Positions 22,373-35,045 are shown, counted from the first letter of the stretch. The stretch: DNA of 64,000 nucleotides from Cyanoderma ruficeps (GCA_008694505.1 VZDJ01000036.1:62001-126000), one strand, 5' to 3'. The notes: a model not told the origin generated them from the sequence alone. Numbers and translations are program-made.

Positions 22373-25300
22373 GTGAGTGTGCTCCAGGAGAGATCTTTAG
22401 AGGCTGAAATGAGCTGTGGTGGCAAAGAACAGCTGGAGGCACTGGGGCTCAAACCTAGCAAGGCTGTCCTGCTTTTCATTGACGCAGCCCACCCTGTGTA
22501 TGGCTGGAGCTGATGAGGATCAGTGGATAGGGCGCCTGGGAGAGGCAGCATGACCCTGCTTGCCTGGGCAGGTTATGTCACCCCTCTGTGCCCCACTCCC
22601 TCAGGACAGGAGTCCTGCTCTGCTCTCCCTTAGGTGTGTACAGAGGGGCCACAATGAGCTGGGCAGGCTGCCCAGGGCTCAGCAGTGGGAAACCACTTTT
22701 ACCTTTTTCCCTGCATTTGACCAAGAGAGACACTGATAGCTGGCCAGGTCATCATCAGCTGGGACAGCCATCCTCCTAATTCCCCTCCTGGCTGCATTGC
22801 CCTGACTGCACAGAGCTGGATGCAGGGGGCAGCAGGGGTGTGGACTGGGTTTTGCCTTCTGTAATATTTTCCAGGGCATGCTGAGCATGTCCCGGGGGTG
22901 AAGGGTGGATGTGGAGTGCTTTTGGGTACAGTGGATCCTGGGGCAGCCACTCCTCCCATCTCGGTGGGTAGAGAACAGGCTGTGCTCTCAGAGGGGCAGC
23001 TGCCAGGGGTGGTGGATGTCCTGTGGGAGCCCTGGCTCTTCTTGTGCTCTTGTCTCATCATGGGGAGCTGGATGAGGAGAGGTGGGTGGGAGAGCATCTG
23101 AGAGGGACATGGCCTCGTTTCATGGAGTGGTTGTGAAGCTTTCCCAGTCCAGCTGTGTGTGTGTACTCCAGAGCAGAGCAGTGCCTGTGCCTGGGGATTT
23201 GGGCGTTGGCCCTTTCTCCAGAGAAGACCCAGGGCGAGGTGCTGGAGGCTGTGGGAGATGCCAGGCTGGCAGGACACAGCCTGAGCACTGCCAGCATCCA
23301 GCCCTGCCTGGAGGGGGCTCCCGGGCCTGGCCCTGGCTCCAGGCAGCTGCTGGGGGCCATGGCAGTGCTGAGAACCTTGGAAAGTTCTTACTGTTGATTT
23401 TGCCTCCAGTGCCAGCACCAGGAAGCACACTGAAATGAATTAAGGTGATTAGAGGAAAGCCAGAGTCTTCCCAAGGTTCCTGCTGGAGGCACTCCCACAG
23501 AATGCTTAAGGCCTGAAGTGTCCCTCTGTGCCTGGATCAGCTCCGGGCTGTAAGTCAGATTGAGATGGGAGCTGATGAACATTCTCTGGGCTCCCAGGAA
23601 ATGTGCATTGAGTAAATCAATCCATACACCTGTAAAGTTGTAACTGCACAGTGTATTAACAATGCATTGCAGCTTATCCTGGTAGCTCTGTGAGCTGAGT
23701 GTCCGAAGGGTTTAGAGCTGTAATGGCCGGGCCCTGTAAGGACAGTGGTGTTGTGTTCTTTCACACTGCTGCTGGTCAGTTTTTAACAGGGACGTGGCTT
23801 TTCTTTGGTCACAGTCCACTTTAAATGTCCTGGTTAACAAGCCTGCTCCTGCCAGCTCTTAGCCTGGCCTTGTCTGCCAGCACATCCCATCCAGCACTTC
23901 CAGCAGCACAGGCACATCCAGGTCACGTCTCGGTGCCGGTCCCACCATGCCACAGCTGCTGCTGAGTTTGGCCCTGCTGCTGTGCCTGGCATTGCTTCCC
24001 AGGTTCTGGGATTTTGGTGTGCTGGGCCAGACCAGGCAAAGGTGAGAGCTGACTCTCCAGGTGTCTCTGGGCACACAGGACTTGTGGCCTGCCTGGATCT
24101 CAGCCCCTCCTGGGTCCTGGGTTGTCCTGCTGCAGTGGAGGATGCTGGAAGCTCATCAATCAGACATCCTGCTGTCTCTTACCCACAGATTTTATTGGTG
24201 TGACTTGGCTTTCTTCCTCATAGGTGAACTAACAAGAAACAAAGCTATTTTCTCTATTTTCTTGCTTCATGGATTTGATTTGGGGTTTATTTGCATGGTG
24301 TGAAATGGTGACAGGTCACTAGAGCTGATGTGCAGCCTCACAGTGCCACTGGAAGAGGGAGAGGTTGGATGGCTGAGGAGAATGAGGCCTCCTGTGCTAG
24401 ACCCAGCTGTTAGATCAGAAGAATGCTGGCAGAGGCTGGAGGGAGGTTCACTTCTGAGTTCTTCCTCCTTGCTGGAGCTTGTTGTCTGAAGCAGCAGGAT
24501 GGTGCTGCAGGGCCTGGCTGCCGCCCTGGCACAGGGAGAGGAGGATGATGGTGCCAGTTTGGGCTGGTGGAGGCAGCCCAGCCCCCAGAGTCCCTCCCTG
24601 ACACATGATGGGTGTAATGACCAATTCTTCATACTCTGGTACTCATAAATTGTTACATCTGAAGCTGTAGAGTTCTACTGGGCTTTTGGGAGACTGAGTT
24701 GTGTTTGGAGAGGGAAGACTCCCCTTCATCCAGCTGTGCTGAGCTGCAGGAGGATCCTGCAGTGCCCTGGAGGCTGCACCTGAGCTCAGATCACTGTCAG
24801 TGCTCTACTGGGAGAAAAACCACCCGGGCAAACACAGTGCGTAACTTGGCATCCAAGAAGTGGACGGTTTGGGAATTAACAGCATTTTTATCAGCAGACT
24901 TTGGGGTGTGTATTCCCAGGCTGCTTTATTGCTCAGGGCTGGGCTGTTTTACTGGTCCAGCTCTGGTTATTGCAACTCATTACTCTCAGGGGTAATCAGG
25001 CTCTGGGGAGGATGTTTGCAGTCATGAGCTCTTTTCCTTTTTTCTTTTTTNTTCCCCTCGGAGCTGCTGTACTGGAGCTGGGGCCCTGTCAAACCCGTTA
25101 TCTTTGAACACATCTGTCCCCACGAGGGCTGGGGAGCCGGGCTCTGTCCCAGCACAGGACAGGGCTGTGAGCTCTCGGTTGCTCCAGGAGGGAACCATGG
25201 CAGTCACAGCTCCACTCCTGTCTCATCCTGTCCCTCTGAGCTGCCCCTTGCCTTTGACATGGGTGACTCCTGTCTCCCAGGAGCCCTGCTGCTCTTTGCA

Positions 25301-25556
25301 GGTGCTGTTCCCCAGGGCCCAAGTGCCCTGAGCAGCCTGGGGACAGGTCCCATGGCGCTCTCCTTGGGAAGCCATTTGAGCACTCAAATCGAGAAAACAA
25401 ATGTCTCCCCTTTTTTTATCTTTTGTTTTAATCAGTGTTTGGTTTTTTTTTTGGTTTTTTTTTTGGAGCTGGCAATTTAAAGAAACACAGTTAATCAGGG
25501 TGTGGGGGAAGAGCTTTGCTCTGAGTAATGAGGCTGGTCCCTGCAGGGTTTTGCTT

Positions 25557-25574
25557 AGATAAGCAACTTTATCA
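25557..25574. promoter_or_regulatory. Opposed GATA sites in AT-rich block
   Basis: AGATAAG (25557-25563) and TTATCA (25569-25574, GATA on the other strand) face each other within an AT-rich block (about 25490-25640). That block also carries TTAATCAG and TATTAATGC. Confidence 0.2.
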
Positions 25575-25879
25575 AATCATGGAGGATACCTGAGGCTTTG
25601 GGCTATTAATGCTGGATTTACTCCTAATGCAGGTCAGAAAACCCCAGTAATATTGTGTGTGTGTCTCATTACCCTGCAGTTTTGTAGAGAAGCTCCACAG
25701 TAAAGGAAGAAGCTGAACAAACAACTGGGAGAGCTGTGAGATGCTTAGATTAGGGCAGCTGCCTGGTGAGGAAGTTTGTGCTTGTGTTTAATCAGTGATG
25801 TTGGCTGTGTAGGGCTCAGGCTTGGCCTCGTCAGCCTCTGGGCCAGTCAGGAAGAGAGATTTGGAAGCAATACCAGGGA

Positions 25880-25899
25880 GAGATATACATGCATATCTC
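25880..25899. repeat. Near-perfect 20-base palindrome
   Basis: GAGATATACATGCATATCTC is self-complementary apart from one base pair. The centre CATGCATAT resembles a POU dimer site. It lies at the left edge of an A/T-rich stretch reaching 25990. Confidence 0.3.
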
Positions 25900-26095
25900 A
25901 ATCTTATTTTTTAAATATGTATTTTATGTGTTGATATGACTTTCCTGGCTTTCCTTGAGCTTTGCTGCTTTATTATGTAGTTAAACTGAGGCTTTCTGGA
26001 CTTTGGGCAATGGCCTCCTCTCTGGGTTGAAACAGGGAAAATGGTTTGCCTGGCCTAGGTGGGGACCCAGGGCAGGTAATCCTCACCATCACAAA

Positions 26096-26375
26096 GGCAT
26101 GGAGTGACAGGACAAGGGGGAATGGCTTCCAACTGACTCAGAGTGGGGTTAGATTGAACATTGGGAAGGCATTGTTCCCTGGGAGGGAGGTGAGGCCCTG
26201 GCACAGGTGCCCAGAGAAGCTGTGGCTGCTCCTGGATCCCTGGCAGTGTCCAAGGCCAGGCTGGATGGGGCTTGGAGCAACCTGACATAGTGGAAGGTGT
26301 CCCTGCCCATGGCAGGGGTTGGGAATGAGATGAGCTTTAAAGCCCTTCCAACCCAAACCATGCTGAGATTTATGG
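26096..26375 (+). mobile_element. CR1 LINE 3' end
   Basis: A first-subfamily tail of about 280 bases. It begins at GACAGGACAAGGGGGAATGG and ends in the decayed octamer region TGAGATTTATGG. It lies about 240 bases upstream of the CpG island at 26.6 kb. Confidence 0.92.
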
Positions 26376-26619
26376 TCCCCACCATGAGGAACGAGAGGAC
26401 AGCTTTCCTTCCCTGCCAGTCCCTGGGACACCCACTGCCTTCTCAGGGCTGCTCTGGTCACAGGGGAAGCTCCCAGAGGTTTGGGAAGCGACCTCACAAC
26501 TTGTTCCTATCAGAGAAATCTCTCTGACACAGCAGAAATAAAAACAAAGAGCTCTTCTTCAGTGTTTACTTTTATTTTTAGAGGACAATAAGTGAGCAGA
26601 GGGATCTGCAGGCGGAAAT

Positions 26620-27050
26620 GATGGTCCCAAGTCCAGGCCCCCCCTCCGCCCTCGTCAGGAAGCTCACGCTGCACGTGCGCCCGGCTGGGATATTTGTAGA
26701 CAAAGAGTTTCTTGATGCTTTTTTTTCCTTCCCCCTCCAGTTCCCTTGCCCATAGGCAAAGAGGATTTGCTCGCTGACTGCCGGAGTCTCGCAGGGAGCA
26801 GGGCTCCGAGAGCCGGGCCGCAGCTGTGCCAGGCCGTATCTGTTAGCAGCCATTGCCGTGGGTGGCGGGAGAGCTCCCTGATTCTTCTCTTTCCTTGGAT
26901 CAGCCAGTTAAGCTGCTGCTGCGCGGTGCCGGTGGTGATGAGGACGGGAGGCTGAGGTGGCTCCCTCAGCCCTCCATGACCGACGGGGACGGAGCTGAGG
27001 CGCCGGCTGGCGCGGGGGCCCGCGGGGCTCCCGGTGCACCCTGAGTACGT
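26620..27050 (+). promoter_or_regulatory. CpG island with candidate first exon
   Basis: CpG density is high, especially 26640-26690 and 26970-27045. An ATG at 26976 begins MTDGDGAEAPAGAGARG. The frame is open upstream to an ATG at 26853 and stops with TGA at 27042-27044, directly before a possible donor GTACGT (27045). The stop makes a coding exon doubtful, so a non-coding first exon with a short upstream frame is likelier. This is probably an alternative promoter. Strand is inferred from the donor. Confidence 0.45.
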
Positions 27051-30000
27051 AGCCCTGCTTCTCTTGCTCCTTTGCTGTGCCCCTGGGGTGCCGGGGTGTT
27101 CCTGGGGGGCCGCAGGGCTGTGTCACGGTGATGGGGGTTTGTGTGAGGCTCCTTTGTGTTGGCTCTGCCCAGGAATCACTGACAGCTCCTCTGATACCCC
27201 TTCTCTTCTTCTACCAAAAGAGATGCTGTGAAAAACCAAGCTGAAAACTGAGGAGTATTATTCTCCTTGTCGTGCCGGTGACCAGGGACGTGGTTGTGCT
27301 GGGCTGTGTCGATCAGGCAGACAGCCTAGCCTGCTCCTCTGGACCATGTGCTCCTCGGTGAGTTGGGCTCTGCCCAGGGACACATGGCCTGCCAGTGCCC
27401 TGTTTGGAGCCTTGTGAGTTATGGTACTTCCTTTCCGTGGGGGTTGGAGTTTTCTCTGTGCCTGTCGTGTCTCTTCTGTGTCTGTGGTAGAGGAACCCAG
27501 TTTGAAGCAGGCCCTGGGCAGTGGCAGCTCTGGTGTGTCAGGGGCTGGAGCAATGGGCAGGTGCCCCTTGCAACATCTGTGACCACGTGTGGGGGCTCTG
27601 TCCTGTCATGGTGCTGGGGACAGCCTAGCCAGGGCTGTGGCTGGGCCATGGACAGAGAGAATTTGTGTTTGTGCACAAAAGCAGCAAAGGCTCTTTCATG
27701 CAGCCTGCGACTGTCATAGTGTGGCACGGTCCCTGCTCTTCATGGTCTGGTCCCCTTGCACAGCTCCAGCTGGGATCTGCAGCGTCTGGATGCAGCTCTG
27801 AAAGCAAGGGGCTGTCTGGCTTTGCAAGGAGGAGGAGGGCACGGCTGCTGGTTGGGAATAAAATGGAAGAGCTGCTGTTGTTTTGGGGCCGTAGTGATGC
27901 AGCCCACCCTGCCTGCATCTGCCAGGGTGTGGCCAACAGCTCCCCATCCAAACAGGCTGCTGTGTGCCTGGGATGGCTCGTCCTGCCTTGCTCTGCGTCC
28001 AGGGAGACTGTGTCTTGCCTTTAATGAATTTCCTTTATCTCCTAGAGTTGGCAGGCAAGGGAGTAGCTTGTTCCTGAGTGCTTGCCAGTCCTGACAGAGT
28101 GAGTGTTTTACACGGACTGCGCAGCAATCCCCGTTCCTGCTGGGCAGCCGTGTGGAGGGGAGGCTGCAGAGGAGCAGGGCTTTGTCCTCCCTGCTGTGGC
28201 AGGGCTGGAGGGTGGCAGGCAGTCTCTGGCAGCTCCCACCTCTGAGCGCTCCCAAATGTCTTTGCCTCTGTGGGATGTGGGGTTAATTCCTCTTCTTGGA
28301 TTCTGGCTCATCCCCTGTGCTGGTCCTGTGGGTCTGGTGCTGCCTGCTCTGCTCTTGGAGGTTGTGTGTACAGCACTGTCTGACTGGTGTCTTGCCCCAC
28401 TGCTGTGGTGTTGAGGAGATGTGTTGTACTGACCTATGACTAGTGTGTGTGCATCCCTTCCTGCCTCCCTGAGCTGGGGGAAGCTTTACACCTCGCAGCA
28501 GTCCTCTGCCAGATCCCCACCCCGAGCTGGTTGTGGCTGTGGCAAGAGTTTATGGCATTGCTCTTACTCCACAGGAAGCCTGAAAGTTTCTCCATATTTT
28601 GTTTCCATCCTTATCTTTTCCATGTGCTTGCTCTTGGAAGGTGTGAAGGGATGTGGCTGCTTGGGCAGCCCCTTTGAGGGCTGCAGGGCTGTGCAGTGCA
28701 GGTGACATGCACAGTGCAGTGCTGTCCCTGCCCAGGGACAGGGGCTCCTGCTGTAGTGGGGTACAGGGCTCCCCCAGTGCCTGGTGTGGTGTGAGTGTGG
28801 AGTGGGTGGGCAGGGATTGAGAGCCCTGTCCTGTGCCAGCTCCTGCCAGCTGCTCTGGATCAGGATGGCTGCAGAGGCTGGCACGGCTGTGTCTCCCTCC
28901 TCCTGTCTGAGCAGTGACTGTGTAAGTCTCACTTCCTCCTCATTAAGTGCTTAGCTGGTGCCACATGCAATAGTTAAGGGCACAAAACTCTTTCAGTGAC
29001 TATGAATTAAAAGCAAGACCAGACAAACAAAACCAACCCAAGCTCCCAGGAATTCCTGAATGGTCTGTATTTGCTCTTGGCAAAAGGGAGTTTTCTCTCC
29101 TTTCTTTTGAAGGAACCTACTGAAGTTGTTTATTTCCTGGCTTTCTTGGCTGGGACCATTTTATGCAAAGAAGTCAAAATCATTAATGTAAAAACAAGGG
29201 GTTGCCAGGCTAGTGATCCTCACTCTGCAAATACTGCAGAAGATTTGGCTAAAAAAGTTTGTATGAGCTCAACCCTCTTTTGAGAGAAGACAGGTGGGGC
29301 TGTTCCTGTAAGGGATCCTGTGTGGGCTGTGGGTTTGCATCCCTGGCTGTCAGTGTTAATGTCCTGGAGTATGGAATAAATCCTCTTCTGGGAAGCAGCT
29401 GCTGCAAGACCACAGGACCAAACCTGCAGCGAGCATCCTTTTGGTCCTTTGCACACCTGGGCAGTTTTACTTCATCTGATTGAACAATTTCCCAGGTCCT
29501 GTGGCAGCATTGGAGAAGTGGAAGGAGTAACCCAGGTTTTGTGGTAGCGGAGCTTCGCTCTGTCCTGCAGTGACAGCAACAGGGAACCTTTCCCGAGGTG
29601 GGTTTGTGCCCGAGTACCCTCTCTGCAGAGGGAAAAGCCAGGTGCCTCTCCGAAGTCAGAAATGTGGATGCTCACAGCTTCCTGCATGTACTTTCCTCAA
29701 CCTCTTGGCCCCAGCTGGACAAGTTCTGGAGAGGAAACCTATGGCCAGAGATGCTGAAACAGGCTCTGGGGGAGACAAGAAGCAGCATCCTATCACAGCT
29801 CCTTTTGGGTCTGTGCTTTAAGGGCATAAAACTTTTCTTTCTATTCCATGAGAATTTCAATTGCCTTGTCCTGGCCATGGAAGAGATGTGTTGCTGTGGT
29901 AATAACTGGTTCTGCATGGATTTGGGAGGAGAGGGCTGGGAACCACTCCTTCCCACCCTGGGTGTTGTGGTTCCCTGTCCACAGCCACAGGTGGGTTTTG

Positions 30001-30203
30001 AAGTGCTCAGCACCCAGAGGAATCAGATCTGTAGCTCTGATGTCAGGTCCTGCAGTGAGCCCTGCCCAGCTCAGTTACCATGTGAAGGGGTTTGCCCTCA
30101 GGTGGGCTCGTTTCTGGGTGCTGGTGCCAGGACAGGGGTAGAGGCACAAACTAATGCACTGGAATTACACTGAAAACACCCAAAAAACGCTGTTTTACTG
30201 AGC
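27051..30203. other. Non-coding stretch, nothing recognised
   Basis: GC-moderate DNA with overlapping open frames up to 191 codons (plus, 29598-30173). None has a recognised motif. No repeats were seen until the CR1 at 30204. Confidence 0.45.
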
Positions 30204-30360
30204 TAGTCCCAGAGAGGTTGTGGAGTCTTCAGCCTTGGAAATATTCAAGACTCAAGCAGAAGCTGTCCTGAGCAGCTGTAGCTGGCCCTGCTGGGAAGGG
30301 TCTGGACTGGGGGATCTCCAGAGGCCCCCACTACCCTCAGCCCTACCATGATCTTCATTC
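30204..30360 (+). mobile_element. CR1 LINE 3' tail, older type
   Basis: It starts at CCCAGAGAGGTTGTGGAGTC and passes through GATCTCCAGAGGCCCC to a decayed end. This matches an older CR1 tail type, distinct from the other copies here, and is clearly more diverged. About 155 bases remain. Confidence 0.75.
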
Positions 30361-30557
30361 CTGAAGCACCAGGTGAAGCTGGTTCCTGTGACTGTCACCA
30401 TTTGAGGAACATCTCCAGCTGCAGAAGGTGGGTCTTCCCCACCTTTCTTCCTTTCCTCTGGACGTGGGGCTTCGGGACACTGGCAAGTTGAATATGAGTC
30501 ACAATGTTCCCTGGCAGCCAGGAGGGACAGTCATGTCCTGGGGTGCATCAGCATTGC
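30361..30557. other. Short non-coding spacer between two CR1 copies
   Basis: About 200 bases of unique sequence between independent CR1 insertions. Nothing else was recognised. Confidence 0.4.
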
Positions 30558-31085
30558 TGAGTGAGGGAGGGGATTGTGCCTGACTGGGGCAGCCTCACCT
30601 CGAGTGCTGGGGGCACTTTGGGGCACCACAATATCAGAAGGGTCGAAAACTGTTAGTGAGTGTCCAAGGGCAGGGGCACGAGGATGGGGAAAGGTCTTGA
30701 GGGGAAGCCATAGGAAAAGCAGCTGTAGGCACTTGGTTTGTTCAGCTGGGGAAGAGGAGATGGAGCACAGAGCTCACTGGGGCTGCAGCTCCTCCCGAGG
30801 GACAGCTCTGATCTCTGCTCCCTGTGACAGGGACAGGAAATGGCTGGAGCTGTGCCAGGGGAGGGTCAGGTTGGTTCTCAGGGAAAGGCTCTTCCCCCAG
30901 AGGGTGCTGGGCACTGCCCAGGCTCCCCAGGGAATGGGCACGGCCCCAAGGCTGCCAGAGCTCCAGGAGTGTTTGGACAGCGCTGCCAGGGATGCCCAGG
31001 GTGGGATTGTTGTGGGGTCTGTGCAGAGCCGTAAATTGATCCTTGTGGGTCCCTTCCAACTCAGGATATTCCATGATTGTATGAT
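30558..31085 (+). mobile_element. CR1 LINE 3' end, second subfamily, longest tail
   Basis: About 530 bases of the same subfamily as the 15.1 and 49.7 kb copies, but in the opposite orientation. It ends in CATGATTGTATGA. A frame of 258 codons (30574-31350) runs through it. That frame is 3' untranslated CR1 sequence plus flank, so it is not a gene. Confidence 0.93.
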
Positions 31086-31931
31086 TTTTGCTCCTCAGCA
31101 GTGCAGGCCCCACATGTCTGTTGGTTTGTGGGACTATCACAGAGTGCCCAATTCCCTTTGGTGTTGTCCTCTGCCTCCAGCAGACCTCCCTCCCTGGCTG
31201 CAGGAGCAGCACAGGTGGAAGAGCAGAGTCACTGAGGAGAGAAGTGATGACCAAGCTCCCCTTTGGCTGTGGCCAGGGTGCCCTTCATGGTCTTGGCAGT
31301 CACACTCATCCTGCTTGCTGCGCTCTTTTTGCCTGCATCTTGCCTTTTAAATTCTCTGCAATCTGCATCACTTGAGTGTGCAGAAGTTTTCTTCCAGACT
31401 TTCTTCTTTGTCAAAAATTTGATGCTTCCCCTGTACTTTGGGAGCCCCAGGATGCCTCAGCTTTGTTTCAGCTTTCCAGGCCAACCAGGGAAGAACATCC
31501 CTTGGCTGAGAGATGCTCGCACAGTGAAAGGGGAAAGCAGTCTTGTAATTATCTGCCTACCCCTGCCCTGCACTCGGGGTGTTACTGATGGGGCTGCTGT
31601 GTAGTGAAGGTGACCAGGAGGGGCAGATGGGATGTTTTCTTGTGTGGGTCAGTTTGAGGTAAATCAGAGAGCTGCTCTGCAGCCTTGACTTTCCAATCTC
31701 TAATTTATCCAAGTGTTTCTTAACATTGGGTAATGAACTGGATGATTTATCCAGTGCTTAAGGGCAAACCCCATTTGCTGTGTTGCAATAAAATTTCCCT
31801 GACACCTTTCTCCATGTCAGACACAGTGATTTGATCCATAATTGCTTGGCTGAGGTTGCAGTCTCCAATTTACAACCAGAAAAATAATTCTGGCTGAAAC
31901 TGGGGTTTCTAGGCTTCCACCTGCCAATTGT
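31086..31931. other. Non-coding stretch, nothing recognised
   Basis: Unique DNA turning AT-rich after about 31660, with no repeat or exon evidence. Confidence 0.4.
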
Positions 31932-31996
31932 CGTAGACTCACAGAAGAGACCCTAAAGATCATCTCATTCCACCCCCTTGCAATGGGCAGGGACAT
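31932..31996 (-). mobile_element. CR1 LINE 3' tail remnant
   Basis: Only about 65 bases remain, including AAAGATCATCTCATTCCACC and GGGCAGGGACAT. This is the extreme 3' end in reverse orientation. Part of the expected GGTTGGAA block is missing, so the copy is old or deleted. Confidence 0.7.
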
Positions 31997-32999
31997 CATG
32001 GCCTGGAGTTTGTCAGATTTTATGAGGGTAAATATTTTTTGGGAGATGCTTTGTGCTGCCCTGGCAGCCCCGTCTGGGCCAAGAGCGAGGGATGCAGTTC
32101 ACTTGGTTGTGTGCATTAATCCAATTTCAGTCCTGGCTGGCTGAGAGCAGGAGCCCTGATTAGCAGGTGTGACTAAGCACGTGATTCAAATATTCCTTTT
32201 GCATCAGTGTCCAGCTCTAGTGAAGCAAAATAATGATTTACACATCATGGTCTCCGTTGTGTTCCCCCCCCACCCCCCAAATTTGCTTTGAATGTAAATG
32301 CTGGAGCAGCAGCAGTTCCACCATGGAGGCTGAAGCCAGGCTCAGATTTGTCTGAAATCCAGTGATGCTGAAAGCTGGCAGCTGCCTTTTTCTGTCTGTC
32401 ACAGGGTGAATGTGCAACAGGCAGTGAGTGACAGGCATGTCAGGGTTTGGGGGTTAAAAGCACAGGTGCCATAAGCTGAAACAGAGGAAAATGGAGCAGT
32501 GTTGTGCACAAAAAGCACTGAGAGGCCTCTTTTTAGTTGGTTTTTCCTTTATTATCTCTAATGGACAAAAACTTGATGCTGAAGGTCCTGACAGCTTTTG
32601 GCACTTTGCTGTACTCCCTGGTTTTTCCTAACAAAAAGTGAACATCCCCTCAGGGGAGCCTGCACCTGCCATGAGAGGGCTGTGCTGCCAGAGGGGCTGT
32701 GGCTGCCACTGATGAGGCTCCCTGTGCATCGACGGTTCCCCTGGGACCCACAGCAACCCCTTCAGCCCACAGCAGTGTCTGCTGATGCTCTCCCCCCATT
32801 TAGCCCTTTTCCCTCCCATCTCCATGCTCTCTGGAGTGGCAGGCTGGGCCAGGATGGCCCGGGTACATGGTGCCCCTATGGTGTGACCCACCCTCGCCAG
32901 TTCCCACTCCTGGGGGAGAGTTTCTCTTTCCCCAGCAGTTCGTCCTTGTGCCTTGGCTTCTGAACAGGGCACGTGACCTCTCTTAACACCCCAGGCTGC
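31997..32999. other. Non-coding stretch with C-run
   Basis: Unique DNA. C8-A-C6 lies at 32264-32278. No gene or transposon was seen. Confidence 0.4.
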
Positions 33000-33290
33000 A
33001 GGCTAATGAGCACGGGGCCATGTAATTTATAAATGACCATCGGTGTGGCAGTGAGTGAATGCATTGGGCACTCTTGCCAAGCTGTGCATGTCTGCTGGGG
33101 TCAGGAGGAAGCACGAATAAATTTTGGCTGCTGGTGCCAAATAGAAGGGAGAAGGGATAAATGAACGTAAAAGCCCATAGTTCTTACTCACACATCTGCT
33201 TTTTACTGCTGAATAAGAAATGAATGTAATCCATGAGCTGATGCAATCTATCATCAGTCCAGTGATTGATAATCATCCCGAAAGAGGGCA
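33000..33290. promoter_or_regulatory. Putative conserved non-coding element
   Basis: An AT-rich, CpG-poor block with GCTAATGAG, TAATTTATAA, an inverted TTTGGC/GCCAAA pair (33123-33141, resembling a mis-spaced NFI site), AATCTATCATC and GTGATTGATAATC (33261-33273, PBX/HOX-like TGATTGAT). Its dense homeodomain-like words resemble developmental enhancers. Alignment is needed to confirm it. Confidence 0.3.
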
Positions 33291-33373
33291 GCATGTCCTG
33301 GTTTAATACCAGAGCAAGGAAGGGAGGTTTGTCTCTTCACAGAGAGGGGTTCAGGCTCATGGTTGCTGGGATT

Positions 33374-33606
33374 GTATAATCATGAAATGATTTGGGTTGG
33401 AAGGGACATTAAGGCTCATCTCATTGTGCTGCCTGCTATGGGCAGGGACACCTTCCACTGTCCCAAGTTGCTCCAAGCCCTGTCCAGCCTGGCCTTGGAC
33501 AATTCCAGGGATCCAGGGGCAGCCACAGCTTCTCTGGGCACCTGTGCCAGGGCCTCACCACCCTCACAGGGAAGAATTTCTTCCCAATATCCCATCTAAA
33601 CCTTCC
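33374..33606 (-). mobile_element. CR1 LINE 3' end
   Basis: A first-subfamily tail in reverse, from ATAATCATGAAATGATTTGG to TTCCCAATATCCCATCTAAA. About 230 bases, moderately diverged. Confidence 0.9.
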
Positions 33607-35045
33607 ATTCTTCATGTTAACATCATTAAGTTCCTTTAAACTGAGCTCATTGCTCAGGCCTGAGAGAGGGGGTGAGCTGAAGCTGCTGGATGGGACAGTG
33701 CTGGACCAGAGGTCCCTGGGGTTTGTGTGGGTGGGAAGCTCAGCTGTGCTGGGCACAGGGCTGCTCTCCTGTGCAGGACTCAGGTGTCACTCCCCTCTCA
33801 CTGACCTGGTGCCAGTGTGTGGGGATCATCCAGGTCACTGCTGGGCCTGGTGTCTCTGTCCCTTGCAGTGGCCCAGGCTGGCTGGGAGGCAGCACACGGA
33901 TGGCTGAGTGCTGGCACTCGGCTGCCCAGAGCCCAGGAGGAGCTGCTGTGACAGCCCTGGGGTGAGGGGCAGGATGGACCCTGCAAAGGGTGAGTCAGGT
34001 TGTGCTCCCTGTCTTCCACTCACGGATGGCTGCTGGAAGAGCTGTGCTGGTTTTGGGGAAGCTGAGCCAACACTTGGCCCTCCCATGTGAGCATTGGGGT
34101 GTGCCATGCCCTACCTCCATTGTCACATTGTGAGGAGAAAGAGGGGAGAGACTGCAGGGAGGGACCGTGCCTCGCTACATGGATGATGCCTGGGCTGGGG
34201 ACTTGCAGCCTTTCCCTGCATTTCACTGTTTTTGTAAAGCCTGACAAACACCAGCACAGCCCTCCTGGGATGTGGTGGGACCTATGGGGATTGTTGGGCA
34301 GGTTTTTAATGGGAGTAGTGCCACTTGAACTGGCTGTGACTGGGGAAGGTGTGAGCACTGGGATTTGTACAAGGAGTGAGAACCAGGTACTGTCACATCT
34401 GATAGTTCCATTGCAGCAGTGGTTAAACACAACTGTTTGATCTCCATCCATGGAGTCCACTTTCCTGAGTGGGGAAAACAGTTCTTCCTGATTCTCTTAA
34501 TATTTGGAGTTGTTTTTCACATTAAGTTCCAGGGAGAATTTGCCTTTTCAGGGAGGATCCCTTGGGAGGCATGTGCTGGGCTGAGCTGTCCTCTCTGTCC
34601 AGCAGCCATCAGTGGCCACTGCTGAATGTTCCCACCTGTGAGATCCATTCTGAGATCACTTGAGAGTGACCCCAGGGCTGTGGGGGTGAGGGCAGTGCAT
34701 GTGCTGCTGTGTGACATGGGCCGCAGTGAGGACAGGCCACTGGCTCACTGCAGGCAGCAGAGCTGCTCTCATCCCAAAGCTGGGAAATGAAGGAAGTGGG
34801 ATAAAACCTGTTTTCCTTGGGGGTTTGTTTTTCTGCATATGGAAATCGTTGCTGGCAGGGATGTGAAGTGCAAGTGCTGGGAAGGGACAGGATGGAGCAG
34901 GTCCAAGGGCAGGAGCACAGGCCCTGCTTGGCTTTGGTCCCCTGAAGGAACTCTTTCGAGCCCCTGGCTCTCTGCCAGTCTGGGGGCAAAAGAAAAACAG
35001 GGATGATAAATGGATTTAAGCTGCCATGTGTCAAACCATACATGC
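33607..35045. other. Non-coding stretch, nothing recognised
   Basis: GC-moderate unique DNA between two CR1 tails of opposite orientation. Open frames here are chance overlaps. Confidence 0.4.

Larger units (their letters stand above)
20958..26095. other. Non-coding stretch, probably intron
   Basis: This holds small motif clusters and one weak exon candidate (listed separately) but no repeat element or recognised gene. An AT-rich patch at 21835-22000 has GATA-type words. A 243-codon minus-strand frame (22699-23430) is GC-driven and motif-free. T10-GG-T10 occurs at 25443-25464. Confidence 0.45.

Noticed and set aside
22699..23430. 243-codon minus-strand frame
   Set aside because: No motif, overlaps several frames on both strands, and lies in GC-rich unique DNA without splice support.
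24002..24040. 39-base candidate exon between TTCCCAG and AAG-GTGAGA
   Set aside because: The open frame is too short to be informative and the same quality of site pair occurs often by chance.
26976..27044. ATG frame MTDGDGAEAPAG in the second CpG island as a coding first exon
   Set aside because: It ends in TGA directly before the only good donor, so it cannot continue into a next exon by that donor. Kept only as a possible untranslated exon.
30574..31350. 258-codon open frame on the plus strand
   Set aside because: Most of it lies in a CR1 3' untranslated region; other copies of the same repeat show the same accidental openness.
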